Shown here piece after piece: positions 36,851-45,514 of a stretch of DNA of 64,000 nt; within the stretch, counting starts at the first letter, position 1; every line of letters begins with the position of its first letter. The notes beneath the pieces were generated by a model that saw only the letters and a list, made by a program, of their open reading frames with translations, searched no databases and was not told the origin of the DNA. The position numbers were made by a program, and so were the translations under genes. This DNA is from Bacillus sp. FJAT-27264 (GTDB lineage: Bacteria; Bacillota; Bacilli; Paenibacillales; Paenibacillaceae). The DNA lies in contig NZ_MAQW01000001.1 of NCBI RefSeq assembly GCF_001682855.1, positions 1,669,165 through 1,733,164 on the forward strand, written 5' to 3'.

Positions 36851-38017
36851 CTATAATTTTAAATTACTGCTATGGCCCGGCGATAATCTCGCGGTTGGAT
36901 CAATGTATACTTTGGCATTATTGACAGCGGTAGGTGCTTCACCAAAGCCCACAGCAATCAACTTCACTTTTCCTGGATAAGTGGTAATATCTCCTGCAGC
37001 GAAAATCCCCGGTATGCTTGTTTCCATACGGGTGTCGACAACAATGGAGCCCTTCTGTACATCCAGCCCCCACTCGGCAATCGGTCCAATGGAGGACACG
37101 AAGCCAAAGTTAACGATAAGGGCATCGCATGAAATCGTCAGCGTTTCCCCTGTTTTGCTCAAGTGAACTGCAATCTCCTCAATTTGCTCATCCCCATGCA
37201 ATTCGGTGATATCTGCTGAGGTGATAACCTTAACCTTGGAGGCCATCAGCTTCATTACGCTATGTTCATGCGCCCGAAACTTGTCTCGTCTATGTATAAG
37301 AGTGACCTCTTGGGCAATCGGCTCAAGCATCAGCGCCCAATCCACTGCCGAATCTCCGCCTCCATTGATGATGACGTGCTGATTAGCAAATTGCTTGAGA
37401 TCCTTTACAAAATAATACAAGTTCTTGCCTTCATACCGCTCGGCATTTAACAAATCCAAACGACGCGGCTCGAACGCTCCAACGCCTGCAGTCACAATAA
37501 CAGACTTGCTATAGTGAGTGGATTTATCCGTAATAATCTCAAAATGGCGCTCATCCCTCTTGATAACTTGCTGCACCTTCTCTTTCAGACAGATCTCTAC
37601 AGGGAACATACTCATTTGTTCCTCTAAATTTTGTGTGAGCTGTGCTGCCGTCGTTTTAGGAAAACCAGCAATATCATATATAAATTTCTCAGGATAAAGT
37701 GCGATCGGCTGGCCTCCCAGTTGTGGCATGCTATCAATGATTTTCACACTGGCTTGACGCATCCCCGCATAAAAAGCCGCAAACATCCCTGCCGGCCCTC
37801 CGCCAATGATTGTCATGTCTGTGATTTCTGTGGTTAGTGCCAGTTCTGCCGGTTCTGTCGGTTCTGTGGCTTGTGCCGGTTCTGCCGGTTTTATAGTTTG
37901 TTCTAGTTCTGCCCGTTCTGTGGTTTGTGCCAGTTCTGCCCGTTCTGTGGTTTGTGCCAGCTCTGCCGGTTCTGTCGGTTCTGTGGTTGCTGTCGTTTTG
38001 GTTTGATCGTTTACCAA
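36851..38017 (-). CDS. Ferredoxin-NADP reductase, thioredoxin-reductase-like (YumC type) with repetitive N-terminal extension
   Basis: The catalytic part (about 320 residues) begins at [20 protein letters not shown], with a second nucleotide motif [15 protein letters not shown] and [24 protein letters not shown]. It lacks the CxxC of thioredoxin reductases, so it is a type-2 FNR moving electrons between NADPH and ferredoxin. In front is a 55-65 residue extension made of repeats of AELAQTTER and [12 protein letters not shown] at 38017 (GGAG six bases up) is preferred over GTG at 38029, which is too close to AAAAGGA. No start with a ribosome site is visible next to the catalytic domain. Confidence 0.88.
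   Translation of the reverse strand: MVNDQTKTTATTEPTEPAELAQTTERAELAQTTERAELEQTIKPAEPAQATEPTEPAELALTTEITDMTIIGGGPAGMFAAFYAGMRQASVKIIDSMPQLGGQPIALYPEKFIYDIAGFPKTTAAQLTQNLEEQMSMFPVEICLKEKVQQVIKRDERHFEIITDKSTHYSKSVIVTAGVGAFEPRRLDLLNAERYEGKNLYYFVKDLKQFANQHVIINGGGDSAVDWALMLEPIAQEVTLIHRRDKFRAHEHSVMKLMASKVKVITSADITELHGDEQIEEIAVHLSKTGETLTISCDALIVNFGFVSSIGPIAEWGLDVQKGSIVVDTRMETSIPGIFAAGDITTYPGKVKLIAVGFGEAPTAVNNAKVYIDPTARLSPGHSSNLKL
37815..37990. repeat. In-frame 27-bp coding repeats in the FNR N-terminus
   Basis: Degenerate tandem units such as GTTCTGTGGTTTGTGCCAGT (plus strand) repeated with 27-bp (nine-residue) spacing, encoding [13 protein letters not shown] units; two adjacent copies are identical. 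Confidence 0.75.
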
Positions 38018-38343
38018 GTTGTTCTCCACTTCCTTTTACGATATTCAAAATACTTTTTATATTATAATGTATATAAAGTATAAATACTAGATAGACTATT
38101 TAGACTTAGGTTCTTATAGCTAGTCCCCACATAGGACATTTGCTATATTAAGGACTTGAAAGATGCTCCTGATGTAGTAATCGGGGATTATCTTTATATA
38201 TTTTCACTCATATTATGTGAACTTAAGATTTAAATATAAGACCCTACGACACCCACGGAGGCAAACCCCTAATTGACGCTGAAGCCTTCTTTCGCTGTTG
38301 CTCTAGTCTTTTTAAAGACAATAAATGATACTCTTTTCGCAAT

Positions 38344-38415
38344 TAAGAGCATTTTTGCACCTTATATTTCTCTTTTTGAGGATAATAAGGAAAATAAGAG
38401 CATTATCGTACCTTA
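38344..38415 (+). repeat. Two palindromic repeats left of the IS, period 51 bp
   Basis: Copies of AAGAGCATTTTTGCACCTT and AAGAGCATTATCGTACCTT start 51 bases apart. Two inverted relatives, also 51 bases apart, lie just right of the IS element. Confidence 0.7.
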
Positions 38416-38509
38416 TTTTCCGAAAAATAAGCTATATGGGGCAGCGTCAAGAAGTTTGTGTAAGCAAGTAGAAAGTAACTTCCTCGGGTGTTCGTGAATT
38501 GGTGTAGAT

Positions 38510-38544
38510 GTTCTTTGGGGCGGGGGAACCCCGCCCCAAAGAAC
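38510..38544. terminator. Very strong hairpin behind the transposase gene
   Basis: Perfect 16-bp stem GTTCTTTGGGGCGGGG / CCCCGCCCCAAAGAAC with a GAA-type triloop, inside the IS end. No T-run, but likely a transcription or translation barrier. Confidence 0.75.
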
Positions 38545-38555
38545 AAAGGGAAGAG

Positions 38556-39746
38556 CTACTTCTCTAGCTCTTTCCGCACCCCATAGCGTGCTTCAAACAT
38601 CTCGTTCAGTTTCTCCTTGACTTTAGGGTCACCGAAGCCGCGAATGACTCGTTCAGCAAAACGCTCGTTGTAGTCCATGACGTTCAGATAAATAATCTTC
38701 TCCGCCGCATCCATATTCGTGAGGCTGTTCATAGGTTTCAGACGCTTTCGGATTTCTTTATTCATCCGTTCAATTGGATTGGACGTGTAGATGGCTTCTT
38801 TTATGAGAGCCGGATACTTGTGAAAGGTCAATAGCGTCGACAACTGCTCTTCCCAAGAATCCATTTCTTTGGGATATATCTTGCCCCACTTGGCCTTTAC
38901 CGTATCAAAGGCAGCAAGCGCCAAATCGTGATCTTCTGCGGTGTAAATCGTCTTTAGATCTTCTATGACTTCGGTTTTATGCTGTACTCGAATTTTTGGA
39001 AACGTCGAACGTACTTTGTGGACAATACAATGCTGTACATCCGCTTCAGGATAGATCTCGCGAAAGGCTTCATCCAGTCTAGGGAGCCCGTCAAACACAC
39101 CTAGCAAGACTTCCTGGACACCGCGATTATAGAGGTCTTTCAACACTTCACGCCAGCCGTTCGAGCTTTCTTGGCCACCTACGTAAAAACCCAAAATCTG
39201 GCGGTGACCTTCTTCGTCGATACCCATGGCGAAATAAACCACCTCACCGCTTACCGTGCTGCGCTTGAGTTTGACGTACAGACCGTCCAAGTAGATCACG
39301 GAGTAACGTTTTTGCAGGGGACGCTTTTGCCACTGGTGGATGTCGTCAAGTACCGTCGCTGTAATGTTACTGACCGTTGTCGGCGAATAGTGGCTACCAA
39401 ACATACTTTCAATGAAACGAGCCACGTCCCGTGTGCCCATGCCACTCTTGTACATCTGAATCACGGCTTCTTCCAGCCAGCCGTCTCGTCGCTGATAGGG
39501 TTCAAACATTTGAGTCTGGAAAGCTCCATTTCGATCGCGGGGAACCTCTAGATCCTCGAGATTTCCGTACTTGGTGTGCAGGCCGCGCTTGTAATAGCCG
39601 TTGCGGCTGTTACGCTCACCGGCTTGCTCCACTTCCATAAACTGCTGGATTTCCGCTTTCATGATGGACTCCAGGTTATCTTTGACAAACTGTGTGACAA
39701 GATTTTCAAATAGATTATTTAGCATGTTTTCGGGTAAAATAGTCAT
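38556..39746 (-). CDS. IS256-family transposase
   Basis: 396 residues, full length for the family. DDE residues visible: Asp in VIYLDGLYVKLK, Asp in LLGVFDGLPRLDEA, Glu in SNPIERMNKEIRKRLKP. Also NSRNGYYKRGLHTKYGNL and VPRDRNG typical of the N-terminus, and the insertion HCIVHKVRSTFPKI. No internal stop or frameshift, so it may be active. The gene carries its own start behind AAGGGA and ends 12 bases before a strong hairpin. Confidence 0.95.
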   Translation of the reverse strand: MTILPENMLNNLFENLVTQFVKDNLESIMKAEIQQFMEVEQAGERNSRNGYYKRGLHTKYGNLEDLEVPRDRNGAFQTQMFEPYQRRDGWLEEAVIQMYKSGMGTRDVARFIESMFGSHYSPTTVSNITATVLDDIHQWQKRPLQKRYSVIYLDGLYVKLKRSTVSGEVVYFAMGIDEEGHRQILGFYVGGQESSNGWREVLKDLYNRGVQEVLLGVFDGLPRLDEAFREIYPEADVQHCIVHKVRSTFPKIRVQHKTEVIEDLKTIYTAEDHDLALAAFDTVKAKWGKIYPKEMDSWEEQLSTLLTFHKYPALIKEAIYTSNPIERMNKEIRKRLKPMNSLTNMDAAEKIIYLNVMDYNERFAERVIRGFGDPKVKEKLNEMFEARYGVRKELEK

Positions 39747-39874
39747 CGAGTAGGGTCCCTTCTTGGTGCTGTCGTAATCCCGAGAATACCCTACTTTTTT
39801 GTTGCCTGGCTAGGCTCCAAATCTTGGTACACAACTTATTTTACGCCATCCTGTATGGCGCAAACCGGAAGAAT

Positions 39875-39946
39875 TAAGGTACAAAAATGACCTTAATCTA
39901 ATCTGAACCTCAGTTCCGTCCAATTTAAGGTACAAAAATGCCTTTA
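39875..39946 (-). repeat. Two inverted copies of the 51-bp-period repeat right of the IS
   Basis: AAGGTACAAAAATGACCTT and AAGGTACAAAAATGCCTTT start 51 bases apart, the reverse complement of the pair on the other side of the IS. Confidence 0.72.
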
Positions 39947-39951
39947 TTTAC

Positions 39952-40070
39952 GTTTTGGAGATCCATTTTGTTGATATACATCCTGGAGATATGCATCTTG
40001 CGATTAATATCTTAGAGATTTACATCTTAGAGATTTACGTTTTTGTAATTTACATTTTGGAGATTCTATC
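39952..40070 (+). repeat. 15-bp tandem repeat, eight degenerate units
   Basis: Units such as CTTAGAGATTTACAT, CTTAGAGATTTACGT and CCTGGAGATATGCAT follow each other without gaps (one unit has 14 bases). Intergenic; no convincing gene. Confidence 0.75.
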
Positions 40071-40140
40071 GTACTTTTTTTGAAAAAAATCCTCTAACGT
40101 TCAAAGCACAGCGCAGTGCCAGTAGCTAGCCGAAATGAAA

Positions 40141-40202
40141 CTCAATAAGGGAACATTCAATCCAATAAAGCGAACATTAAATTCAATAAAAGCAAATTAA
40201 AT
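40141..40202 (+). repeat. 21-bp tandem repeat, three units
   Basis: Units beginning CTCAATAAGGGAACATTCAA, CCAATAAAGCGAACATTAAA and TCAATAAAAGCAAATTAAAT; the last is one base shorter. Confidence 0.65.
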
Positions 40203-40221
40203 CTAGTCCAAAAAGAGTAAG

Positions 40222-40266
40222 CAAAAACCCGCAATACACCTTGTAAAATCAAGGTTTTTGCGGGTT
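40222..40266 (-). terminator. Terminator-like hairpin downstream of the MMPL gene
   Basis: AACCCGCAA / TTGCGGGTT with inner stem CCTTG / CAAGG; on the minus strand it is followed by TTTTTGC. About 320 bases beyond the MMPL stop. Confidence 0.6.
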
Positions 40267-40509
40267 ATCGAAATAAAGTCTGAAGACAGTCAAGAATGAT
40301 CGGCAGATTATGAAAGATTTATTTATGAACAATTATGGTTATTTGTCCGCGACTGAGCAAAAATGCGACCCATTCAACTTTTTCCCGCATACTTATAATT
40401 TTTAACCACAGGCATTATACGATCCTAATGAAGTAGGAGGGAGCAGCGAGCTCCCATCCACACACCACTGTACATATGGTTCCACATACGGCGGCTAGAG
40501 TAAATTTAG

Positions 40510-40599
40510 CTAGTTTAATTCATTTGTCTAGTTTTATTGATTCAGCCAGTTTATTGATTTATTCAGTTTTATTGATTTATCCAGTTTTATTAATCAGTC
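40510..40599 (+). repeat. 18-bp tandem repeat, five units
   Basis: Five exact-length 18-base units (for example CTAGTTTTATTGATTCAG, CAGTTTTATTGATTTATC), the last running over the stop codon of the MMPL gene. Confidence 0.75.
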
Positions 40600-43500
40600 T
40601 TTTTCTTAAAAAATGACGCTGTAGAAAGACTAATAAACGCTGGTAAGAACAGCGGCAGGAGCAATACAGCCAGTAAAGCCAAAGCAATAATGACTGCCGT
40701 AGCCAACTGCAGCAAGGTTAAGACGCCTGATGGAATCATAGCGGCAAATGTGCCTGAAAGTATAAAGACCGCCGAAATGATTACCCCACCTGTGTGCTTC
40801 ATGGCTTCATAGATCGCTTGCCGCGGATTTCGATCCTTGTACTCCAGATATCGCATGATCAGGAAGATACTATAATCTACTCCCAAAGCGATGATCATAA
40901 TGAACGAGAAGAACGGAATGGTCCATGTCAGATCTTTATAACTTGTGAATGTACTAAAGATCCATTCTGTTCCTGCCAATGCCGTAAAATATGCCAGTAT
41001 CAAAGAAATGATGGCCCCGAGCGGAATCCAGAAGGACCGCGTGATAATCACCAAGAAGATGAATATCCCAATGAGCATAATAACCGCTGTCTTCGTAAAA
41101 TCTCCCGTGGACATCGTATTAAGATCCTGGTTTTGCGAGGATATTCCCCCAATCCCGTATTCAGCCTTGGCAAATTTGGACTGCTGAAGCAATTGGTCAA
41201 ATCTGTCCTGAATTTGCTGCACCGTCTCCATCGCATGCGAGGAATAAGGATCTTCCTTCAGAAGAATCGTCCACTGGGCTTCATGTCTGTCAGAAGACAT
41301 ATACGTATCCAACGACTTAGAGAATGCTTCTCCCGTACGCACCTCTTCTGGAATAAAGAAGGTCTCGGAGGCGCCTGTTCGAACAACCTCGTTCAAATAA
41401 TTGGTTGTGCTCGTCAATCCATCAGAGATCTTCTGCAATCCGTTTACACTATCCCCTAGCCCATTTTTCAGCTGAGGAAGGTTGCTTGCTAAACTATTCA
41501 GTCCTTTATTTAGCTCCACTTGTCCCTGTACAATGCTACTCATTCCTTCTGTTAGAGCGGGCATCTTGCTTGTAACCTGTTTCTGCCCCGCACTGCCTTG
41601 AGTAAGACCCTCCTGCAGTTTGGCAGCACCCGTCTCTAACTGTGCAGAGCCTTGTCTGATCTTTTCCTGACCAAGCTGAATTTGCTGCATGCCCTGCTGA
41701 ACAGTGACCAATTGACCGTTCACGGCATTGAACTGTTGGTTTAACTGGTTCATCCCTTGGCTTAACTTAGCCAATTGTTCACTAAGCGCTGCTGACGTAC
41801 TCTTCAATACTACAAAGTCAGAGCTGTTCTTCAATTCTCCATTGGACGCTTCCAAGCGACCGATGGTATCATTCATGCCTTTGGAGACTGCTAAGATACT
41901 ATCCAGCGACTTCTTTATGCTGTCATACTGTGCGTAAAGTGTATTATATCCCTCTGTAATTTTAGGGAGACCGGAGCTTATCGTGGCTGTTGACTCATTC
42001 AGTTTCACCAAATTTCCATTCAGACTGTGTAAGCCCTGTTTCAATTCCCCTGCGCCAACCGTCCCTTTGTCCAGCCCAGCAGAAATCTTGTTCAGTGCTG
42101 TAATCGATTGATTAATCACCTCTTGTACCCTCTTGGTTCCAGTAACCAAATCATTCACTTTGCTGAATTGATCCAGCGGAACAGTTGCCAGCTTATCCAC
42201 TGCTCCTGATAATCCATCCTTAATCGTGCCAATTCCGTCATTCGCCTTTCCAATACCTTCACTTAGCGAGGCAGATTGGTCAGTGGTATATAGTTCTTTG
42301 ATTTTCTCGCTATGAGGCCGGGTGGCGCTAAATACCTTACCTACACCATCAATAGAAGTTAACTGCTCGGTAACCCTGTCGATGAATGCCAAATTGTCTG
42401 AAGAATCGAGGGTCTCTCCTGCCTTCATGACCACTGTTGTAGGTGAGGCCTGACCTGCCGGAAAATGATCATAAACAATATTAATGCCTTTGACGGACGG
42501 GTATGAATCCTGAATCTCATCCAGCGAGTTGTAACTCAAATGCCCGGAGTAGAAAAGAGAAATCGGCACCGCAATCACGATTGTAATGAGAATTCCCCAA
42601 ATGGGGCGTTTTACAGCAAAGCCTGTGATACCAGAGATCAGCTTGTTTCTGTGATGTTCACCGGCTGCTTTGGAAGGCCAGAAGCTTATGCGACCCAGAA
42701 GTCCCATAAATACCGGTACAATCGTGAACAAAGCCAAGAGCAAGATCCCTACACCGATGCCGACTGCTGACGCTGATTTGAATAATTGGAATTCAGCCAG
42801 TCCCAAGCTGCTAAACCCGATCAGTACCGCTACTCCGCTATACAATACGGTCCGGCCTGCGGTTTTGTAGGTATGAATAATTGCATCCAATGTAGTTTCA
42901 CGCCGGGACAACTCCTCTTTGAATCGCATAAATAATAGAATGATATAATCTGTGCCAATTCCGAAAAGGACCAGTATTAAGAAAATTTGCGTAAATCCTG
43001 AGAATGGAAAATTGAACTTGTCGACCAACTGAGTTACGATCCCTAACGAGATTAGGAATGTTATTCCCACGGTAACAAGCGAAATGAGCGGGGTCACCGG
43101 TGAGCGGAAGATTAAGATCAGAACGACGATAATGAAGATGACCGCAACACCTTCTGTTTTCTTAACACCGGCTTGAGTGGTCTTGACGAAATCCTCCATA
43201 ATCAGATCAGATCCGGTTAAATAATGCTCCACCTGCACAGGGTCCAATTTGTCCATCAGAAGATTTCTGATCTCTTCTTTGGAGCGGTTGCCTATATCCA
43301 CTGTAACCACAGCAAGAGCCGTAGTTCCGTCTTTAGAGCGGAGCTGCTCTTTCATATCCTCATTATCGGGTGACAAAATGGAACGAATGCCTAAGTCCGC
43401 TTTCTGCTGCTCCAGCGTTTGGATTCCTGAACCAATCTGATCCATCTGCTCTGTATTTAGCTTATCCTTACTATGGAAAACTGCGACGACCGACATTTCA

Positions 43501-43694
43501 TTCGCATTCTCTGCTTTTCCATTCAACTCGTGAATCAACCGTTCCGCTTGCCTGGAAGAGTATCTCTCTGGAACTCCGGCCTGACCTTTTTCACGAACAA
43601 GCTGCCCCATATCCGGCATAAAATGAATCAACAAGGCTGCAGCGACAATCCAGATCGCCACAATGGGCCATTTCCATTTCAATATCAGTTTCAT
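40590..43694 (-). CDS. MMPL/RND-superfamily membrane transporter
   Basis: 1034 residues. Two sets of membrane segments: one N-terminal helix, five to six helices at about 180-380, and a second block at about 860-1030, both with the MMPL pattern GIGTDYIILLFMRFKEE and ALGVDYSIFLIMRYLEY carrying the conserved Asp-Tyr for proton coupling. The large extracellular region between them has heptad-like repeats (GIGKANDGIGTIKDGLSGAV, QEKIRQGSAQLETGAAKLQEG) predicted to form long coiled coils, as in YhgE/YdfJ-like proteins. Likely exports lipids or hydrophobic compounds. 19 bases downstream of the quinone oxidoreductase gene; the pair is probably under ArsR control. Confidence 0.92.
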   Translation of the reverse strand: MKLILKWKWPIVAIWIVAAALLIHFMPDMGQLVREKGQAGVPERYSSRQAERLIHELNGKAENANEMSVVAVFHSKDKLNTEQMDQIGSGIQTLEQQKADLGIRSILSPDNEDMKEQLRSKDGTTALAVVTVDIGNRSKEEIRNLLMDKLDPVQVEHYLTGSDLIMEDFVKTTQAGVKKTEGVAVIFIIVVLILIFRSPVTPLISLVTVGITFLISLGIVTQLVDKFNFPFSGFTQIFLILVLFGIGTDYIILLFMRFKEELSRRETTLDAIIHTYKTAGRTVLYSGVAVLIGFSSLGLAEFQLFKSASAVGIGVGILLLALFTIVPVFMGLLGRISFWPSKAAGEHHRNKLISGITGFAVKRPIWGILITIVIAVPISLFYSGHLSYNSLDEIQDSYPSVKGINIVYDHFPAGQASPTTVVMKAGETLDSSDNLAFIDRVTEQLTSIDGVGKVFSATRPHSEKIKELYTTDQSASLSEGIGKANDGIGTIKDGLSGAVDKLATVPLDQFSKVNDLVTGTKRVQEVINQSITALNKISAGLDKGTVGAGELKQGLHSLNGNLVKLNESTATISSGLPKITEGYNTLYAQYDSIKKSLDSILAVSKGMNDTIGRLEASNGELKNSSDFVVLKSTSAALSEQLAKLSQGMNQLNQQFNAVNGQLVTVQQGMQQIQLGQEKIRQGSAQLETGAAKLQEGLTQGSAGQKQVTSKMPALTEGMSSIVQGQVELNKGLNSLASNLPQLKNGLGDSVNGLQKISDGLTSTTNYLNEVVRTGASETFFIPEEVRTGEAFSKSLDTYMSSDRHEAQWTILLKEDPYSSHAMETVQQIQDRFDQLLQQSKFAKAEYGIGGISSQNQDLNTMSTGDFTKTAVIMLIGIFIFLVIITRSFWIPLGAIISLILAYFTALAGTEWIFSTFTSYKDLTWTIPFFSFIMIIALGVDYSIFLIMRYLEYKDRNPRQAIYEAMKHTGGVIISAVFILSGTFAAMIPSGVLTLLQLATAVIIALALLAVLLLPLFLPAFISLSTASFFKKKTD

Positions 43695-43713
43695 TATAAG
43701 TCTCCCTTTGCAA

Positions 43714-44715
43714 TCACTTTATTTTAACGACGACTTTTCCTTTGGCACTTCCGCCTTCCAGATATTTGAGCGCTTGCGCAGCATTGTTAAAATCAAACAC
43801 TTTATCAATCACTGGCTTAATGTGACCTTCTTCAATAAATTTCTTAATGATCTTTAATTGCGCTCCACTTGGTTTCATAAAAAGGAAATGATAACTACTC
43901 TGCGTCTTCTTCTCCAGCGCGGTAAGTTTATGACTGGCAATCGATAAAAGAGTCGTCTTCAACCAGCCTAGTTGCGCTTCTCTCCCAAATCTTGCATTGG
44001 GCAAACCGGAGACAGAGACTACTTTCCCATGTGGTTTTAGAACCTGGAATGATTTCTCCAAGGCTTCGCCGCCCAAAGTATCATACACAGCATCGTATCC
44101 TGTAAGCAGTTCTTCAAAATTCTCTTTCTTATAATTGATAATCTGATCGGCACCCATCAATTTAACCAATTCATATCCCTTATCACTTGCTGTGGTGGCG
44201 ACAAAAGCGCCCATTAATTTAGCCAATTGGATGGCAAAGGTACCTACACCGCCTGCTCCTGCGTGAATCAAAATCTTCTGTCCTTTTTGCAGCTTCAAAA
44301 TATCATGAAAGGCTTGATACGTCGTAAGTCCGACTAATGGAATGGATGCCGCTTCTACAAAATTAAGATTCTGCGGTTTTAATGAAATATCGTCCTGATG
44401 AACCGCTATATACTCAGCTAAAGTTCCGATTCTGCCTTTGCGCGGTCGCCCGTACACCTCATCCCCGGGTTTATAGTCTTTCACTCGGCCGCCAACTTTA
44501 GTGATCACACCTGCAAAATCATTGCCCAAAATCAATGGCATGTCATACTTGAGCAGAAACTTGGCCTTCCCTTCTTTCACTTTAAAGTCGATAGGATTCA
44601 GGCTGGCTGCGTGAATTTCCACCAGTACATCATCTTCTCCAATCTCAGGCATAGATCTGTCTTTCATCAACAAAGGTACATCTTTACCGTATTTCTCAAT
44701 CAACATAGCTTTCAT
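43714..44715 (-). CDS. NADPH:quinone oxidoreductase-like MDR protein
   Basis: 333 residues from the ATG with GGGAGTG six bases upstream (the longer frame to 44751 crosses an operator-like repeat). GroES-like N-terminal domain with LVEIHAASLNPIDFKVKEG and LGNDFAGVITKVG, Rossmann motif ILIHAGAGGVGTFAIQLAKL. No zinc-ligand cysteines, so a quinone or enone reductase rather than an alcohol dehydrogenase. Between ArsR and MMPL genes on the same strand; a stress or detoxification role is inferred. Confidence 0.9.
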   Translation of the reverse strand: MKAMLIEKYGKDVPLLMKDRSMPEIGEDDVLVEIHAASLNPIDFKVKEGKAKFLLKYDMPLILGNDFAGVITKVGGRVKDYKPGDEVYGRPRKGRIGTLAEYIAVHQDDISLKPQNLNFVEAASIPLVGLTTYQAFHDILKLQKGQKILIHAGAGGVGTFAIQLAKLMGAFVATTASDKGYELVKLMGADQIINYKKENFEELLTGYDAVYDTLGGEALEKSFQVLKPHGKVVSVSGLPNARFGREAQLGWLKTTLLSIASHKLTALEKKTQSSYHFLFMKPSGAQLKIIKKFIEEGHIKPVIDKVFDFNNAAQALKYLEGGSAKGKVVVKIK

Positions 44716-44733
44716 TTCAATCACTCCCATTAA

Positions 44734-44899
44734 GATCATTAGTTTAAACAAACGAACGGATACTGCATCAAATATAGTTTTGGCAATAGAGTTTTGCTGT
44801 ATGCTGTATAAGCACCTCCCAAATCATGGTTTAAAGTTTTATATAAAAATGATCATGAGTTTCATTTATGATATTAGAATATGATCATTAGTTTAAACA
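44734..44899. promoter_or_regulatory. Two identical 17-bp direct repeats, candidate ArsR operators
   Basis: GATCATTAGTTTAAACA occurs at 44734-44750 and again at 44883-44899, each containing the palindromes TGATCA (second copy) and GTTTAAAC. Both lie between the ArsR gene and the oxidoreductase start. Confidence 0.55.
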
Positions 44900-44940
44900 T
44901 ATGGACCTATTATGCAAGAAAAACACACTTAAATCAATAA

Positions 44941-45267
44941 CTACTTATTAAGGTGTGCGCACTGGGTTTCAATGGCCTCAATTAATGATTTAAGCTGCTC
45001 TAATGGTTTGCGAACAGTCAGGATATAATGATTTTCTACACTCTTTTTCTCAAAGCTAACGTAGCCAGACTGTTTCAACACCTTCAAATGATGGGAAACG
45101 GCAGGTCTGGACAAATTGATATGCTCCGCTATAGTGTTAACATTAAGCCCCATTTTATGCTGTGCAAGCAGTAAAATGATTGCCTGACGCTTCTCATCTG
45201 TCAGCACATCCAGCAAAGGAATACATTCTTTAAATTGTTCCACAATATGCTCAGTCTCCTGGCACAT
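44941..45267 (-). CDS. ArsR-family transcriptional regulator
   Basis: 108 residues. Winged HTH with LTDEKRQAIILLLAQHK, LNVNTIAEHINLSRPAVSHHLKVLK and a wing (SVENHYILTVRKPLEQL). A single cysteine near each end; no CxC metal motif, so probably not a metal sensor. First gene of the ArsR-oxidoreductase-MMPL set; direct repeats downstream of it are likely operators for the other two genes. Confidence 0.9.
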   Translation of the reverse strand: MCQETEHIVEQFKECIPLLDVLTDEKRQAIILLLAQHKMGLNVNTIAEHINLSRPAVSHHLKVLKQSGYVSFEKKSVENHYILTVRKPLEQLKSLIEAIETQCAHLNK

Positions 45268-45424
45268 ACCGCTCCCTCCCTCTCGTTCATCCGTTTAATT
45301 ACATAAACCTATTATAATCATCTCGTTGATAAAATCAAGCGTAGACTTGAGGTGAAAAGCCGCTTACTGTCTTCTTAGGAGTGCATAATTGTAGTGGTTA
45401 TCATCGAAGGGGATCGAAAGCTCT

Positions 45425-45485
45425 TAAAAAATGCAGTGGCATCTGGAACATAAAATACAATGTTCTAGACGCCGCTGCCATTATT
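45425..45485 (-). terminator. Rho-independent terminator of the biotin operon
   Basis: Long hairpin: GCAGTGGC-TCTGGAACAT pairs with ATGTTCTAGA-GCCGCTGC (few mismatches), and on the minus strand runs into TTTTTTAAG. Confidence 0.85.
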
Positions 45486-45514
45486 GGGCTACTGTTGTCA
45501 GTTATAGCGCTTAT

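Larger units (their letters stand above)
38440..39850 (-). mobile_element. IS256-family insertion sequence, apparently complete
   Basis: About 1411 bp. Ends are imperfect inverted repeats of about 28 bases that share GCGT at positions 5-8 and TTGTGTA at 17-23 (GGCAGCGTCAAGAAG... against GATGGCGTAAAATAA...). The outside bases CTATATGG (38432-38439) and CTGTATGG (39851-39858) match at 7 of 8 and could be the target duplication. One intact transposase gene is inside. Boundaries are read by eye. Confidence 0.75.

Noticed and set aside
37734..38048. A 104-residue frame overlapping the FNR start made of [17 protein letters not shown] repeats
   Set aside because: It is the alternative-frame reading of the 27-bp coding repeats; the FNR frame continues into a conserved domain, this one does not.
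39952..40080. A short frame coding ILEIY-like five-residue repeats
   Set aside because: The 15-bp unit forces an open frame; one unit is 14 bp and breaks the phase, and no start with a ribosome site exists.
39952..40600. CRISPR array
   Set aside because: Units of 15, 21 and 18 bp abut with no spacers, and no cas genes are near.
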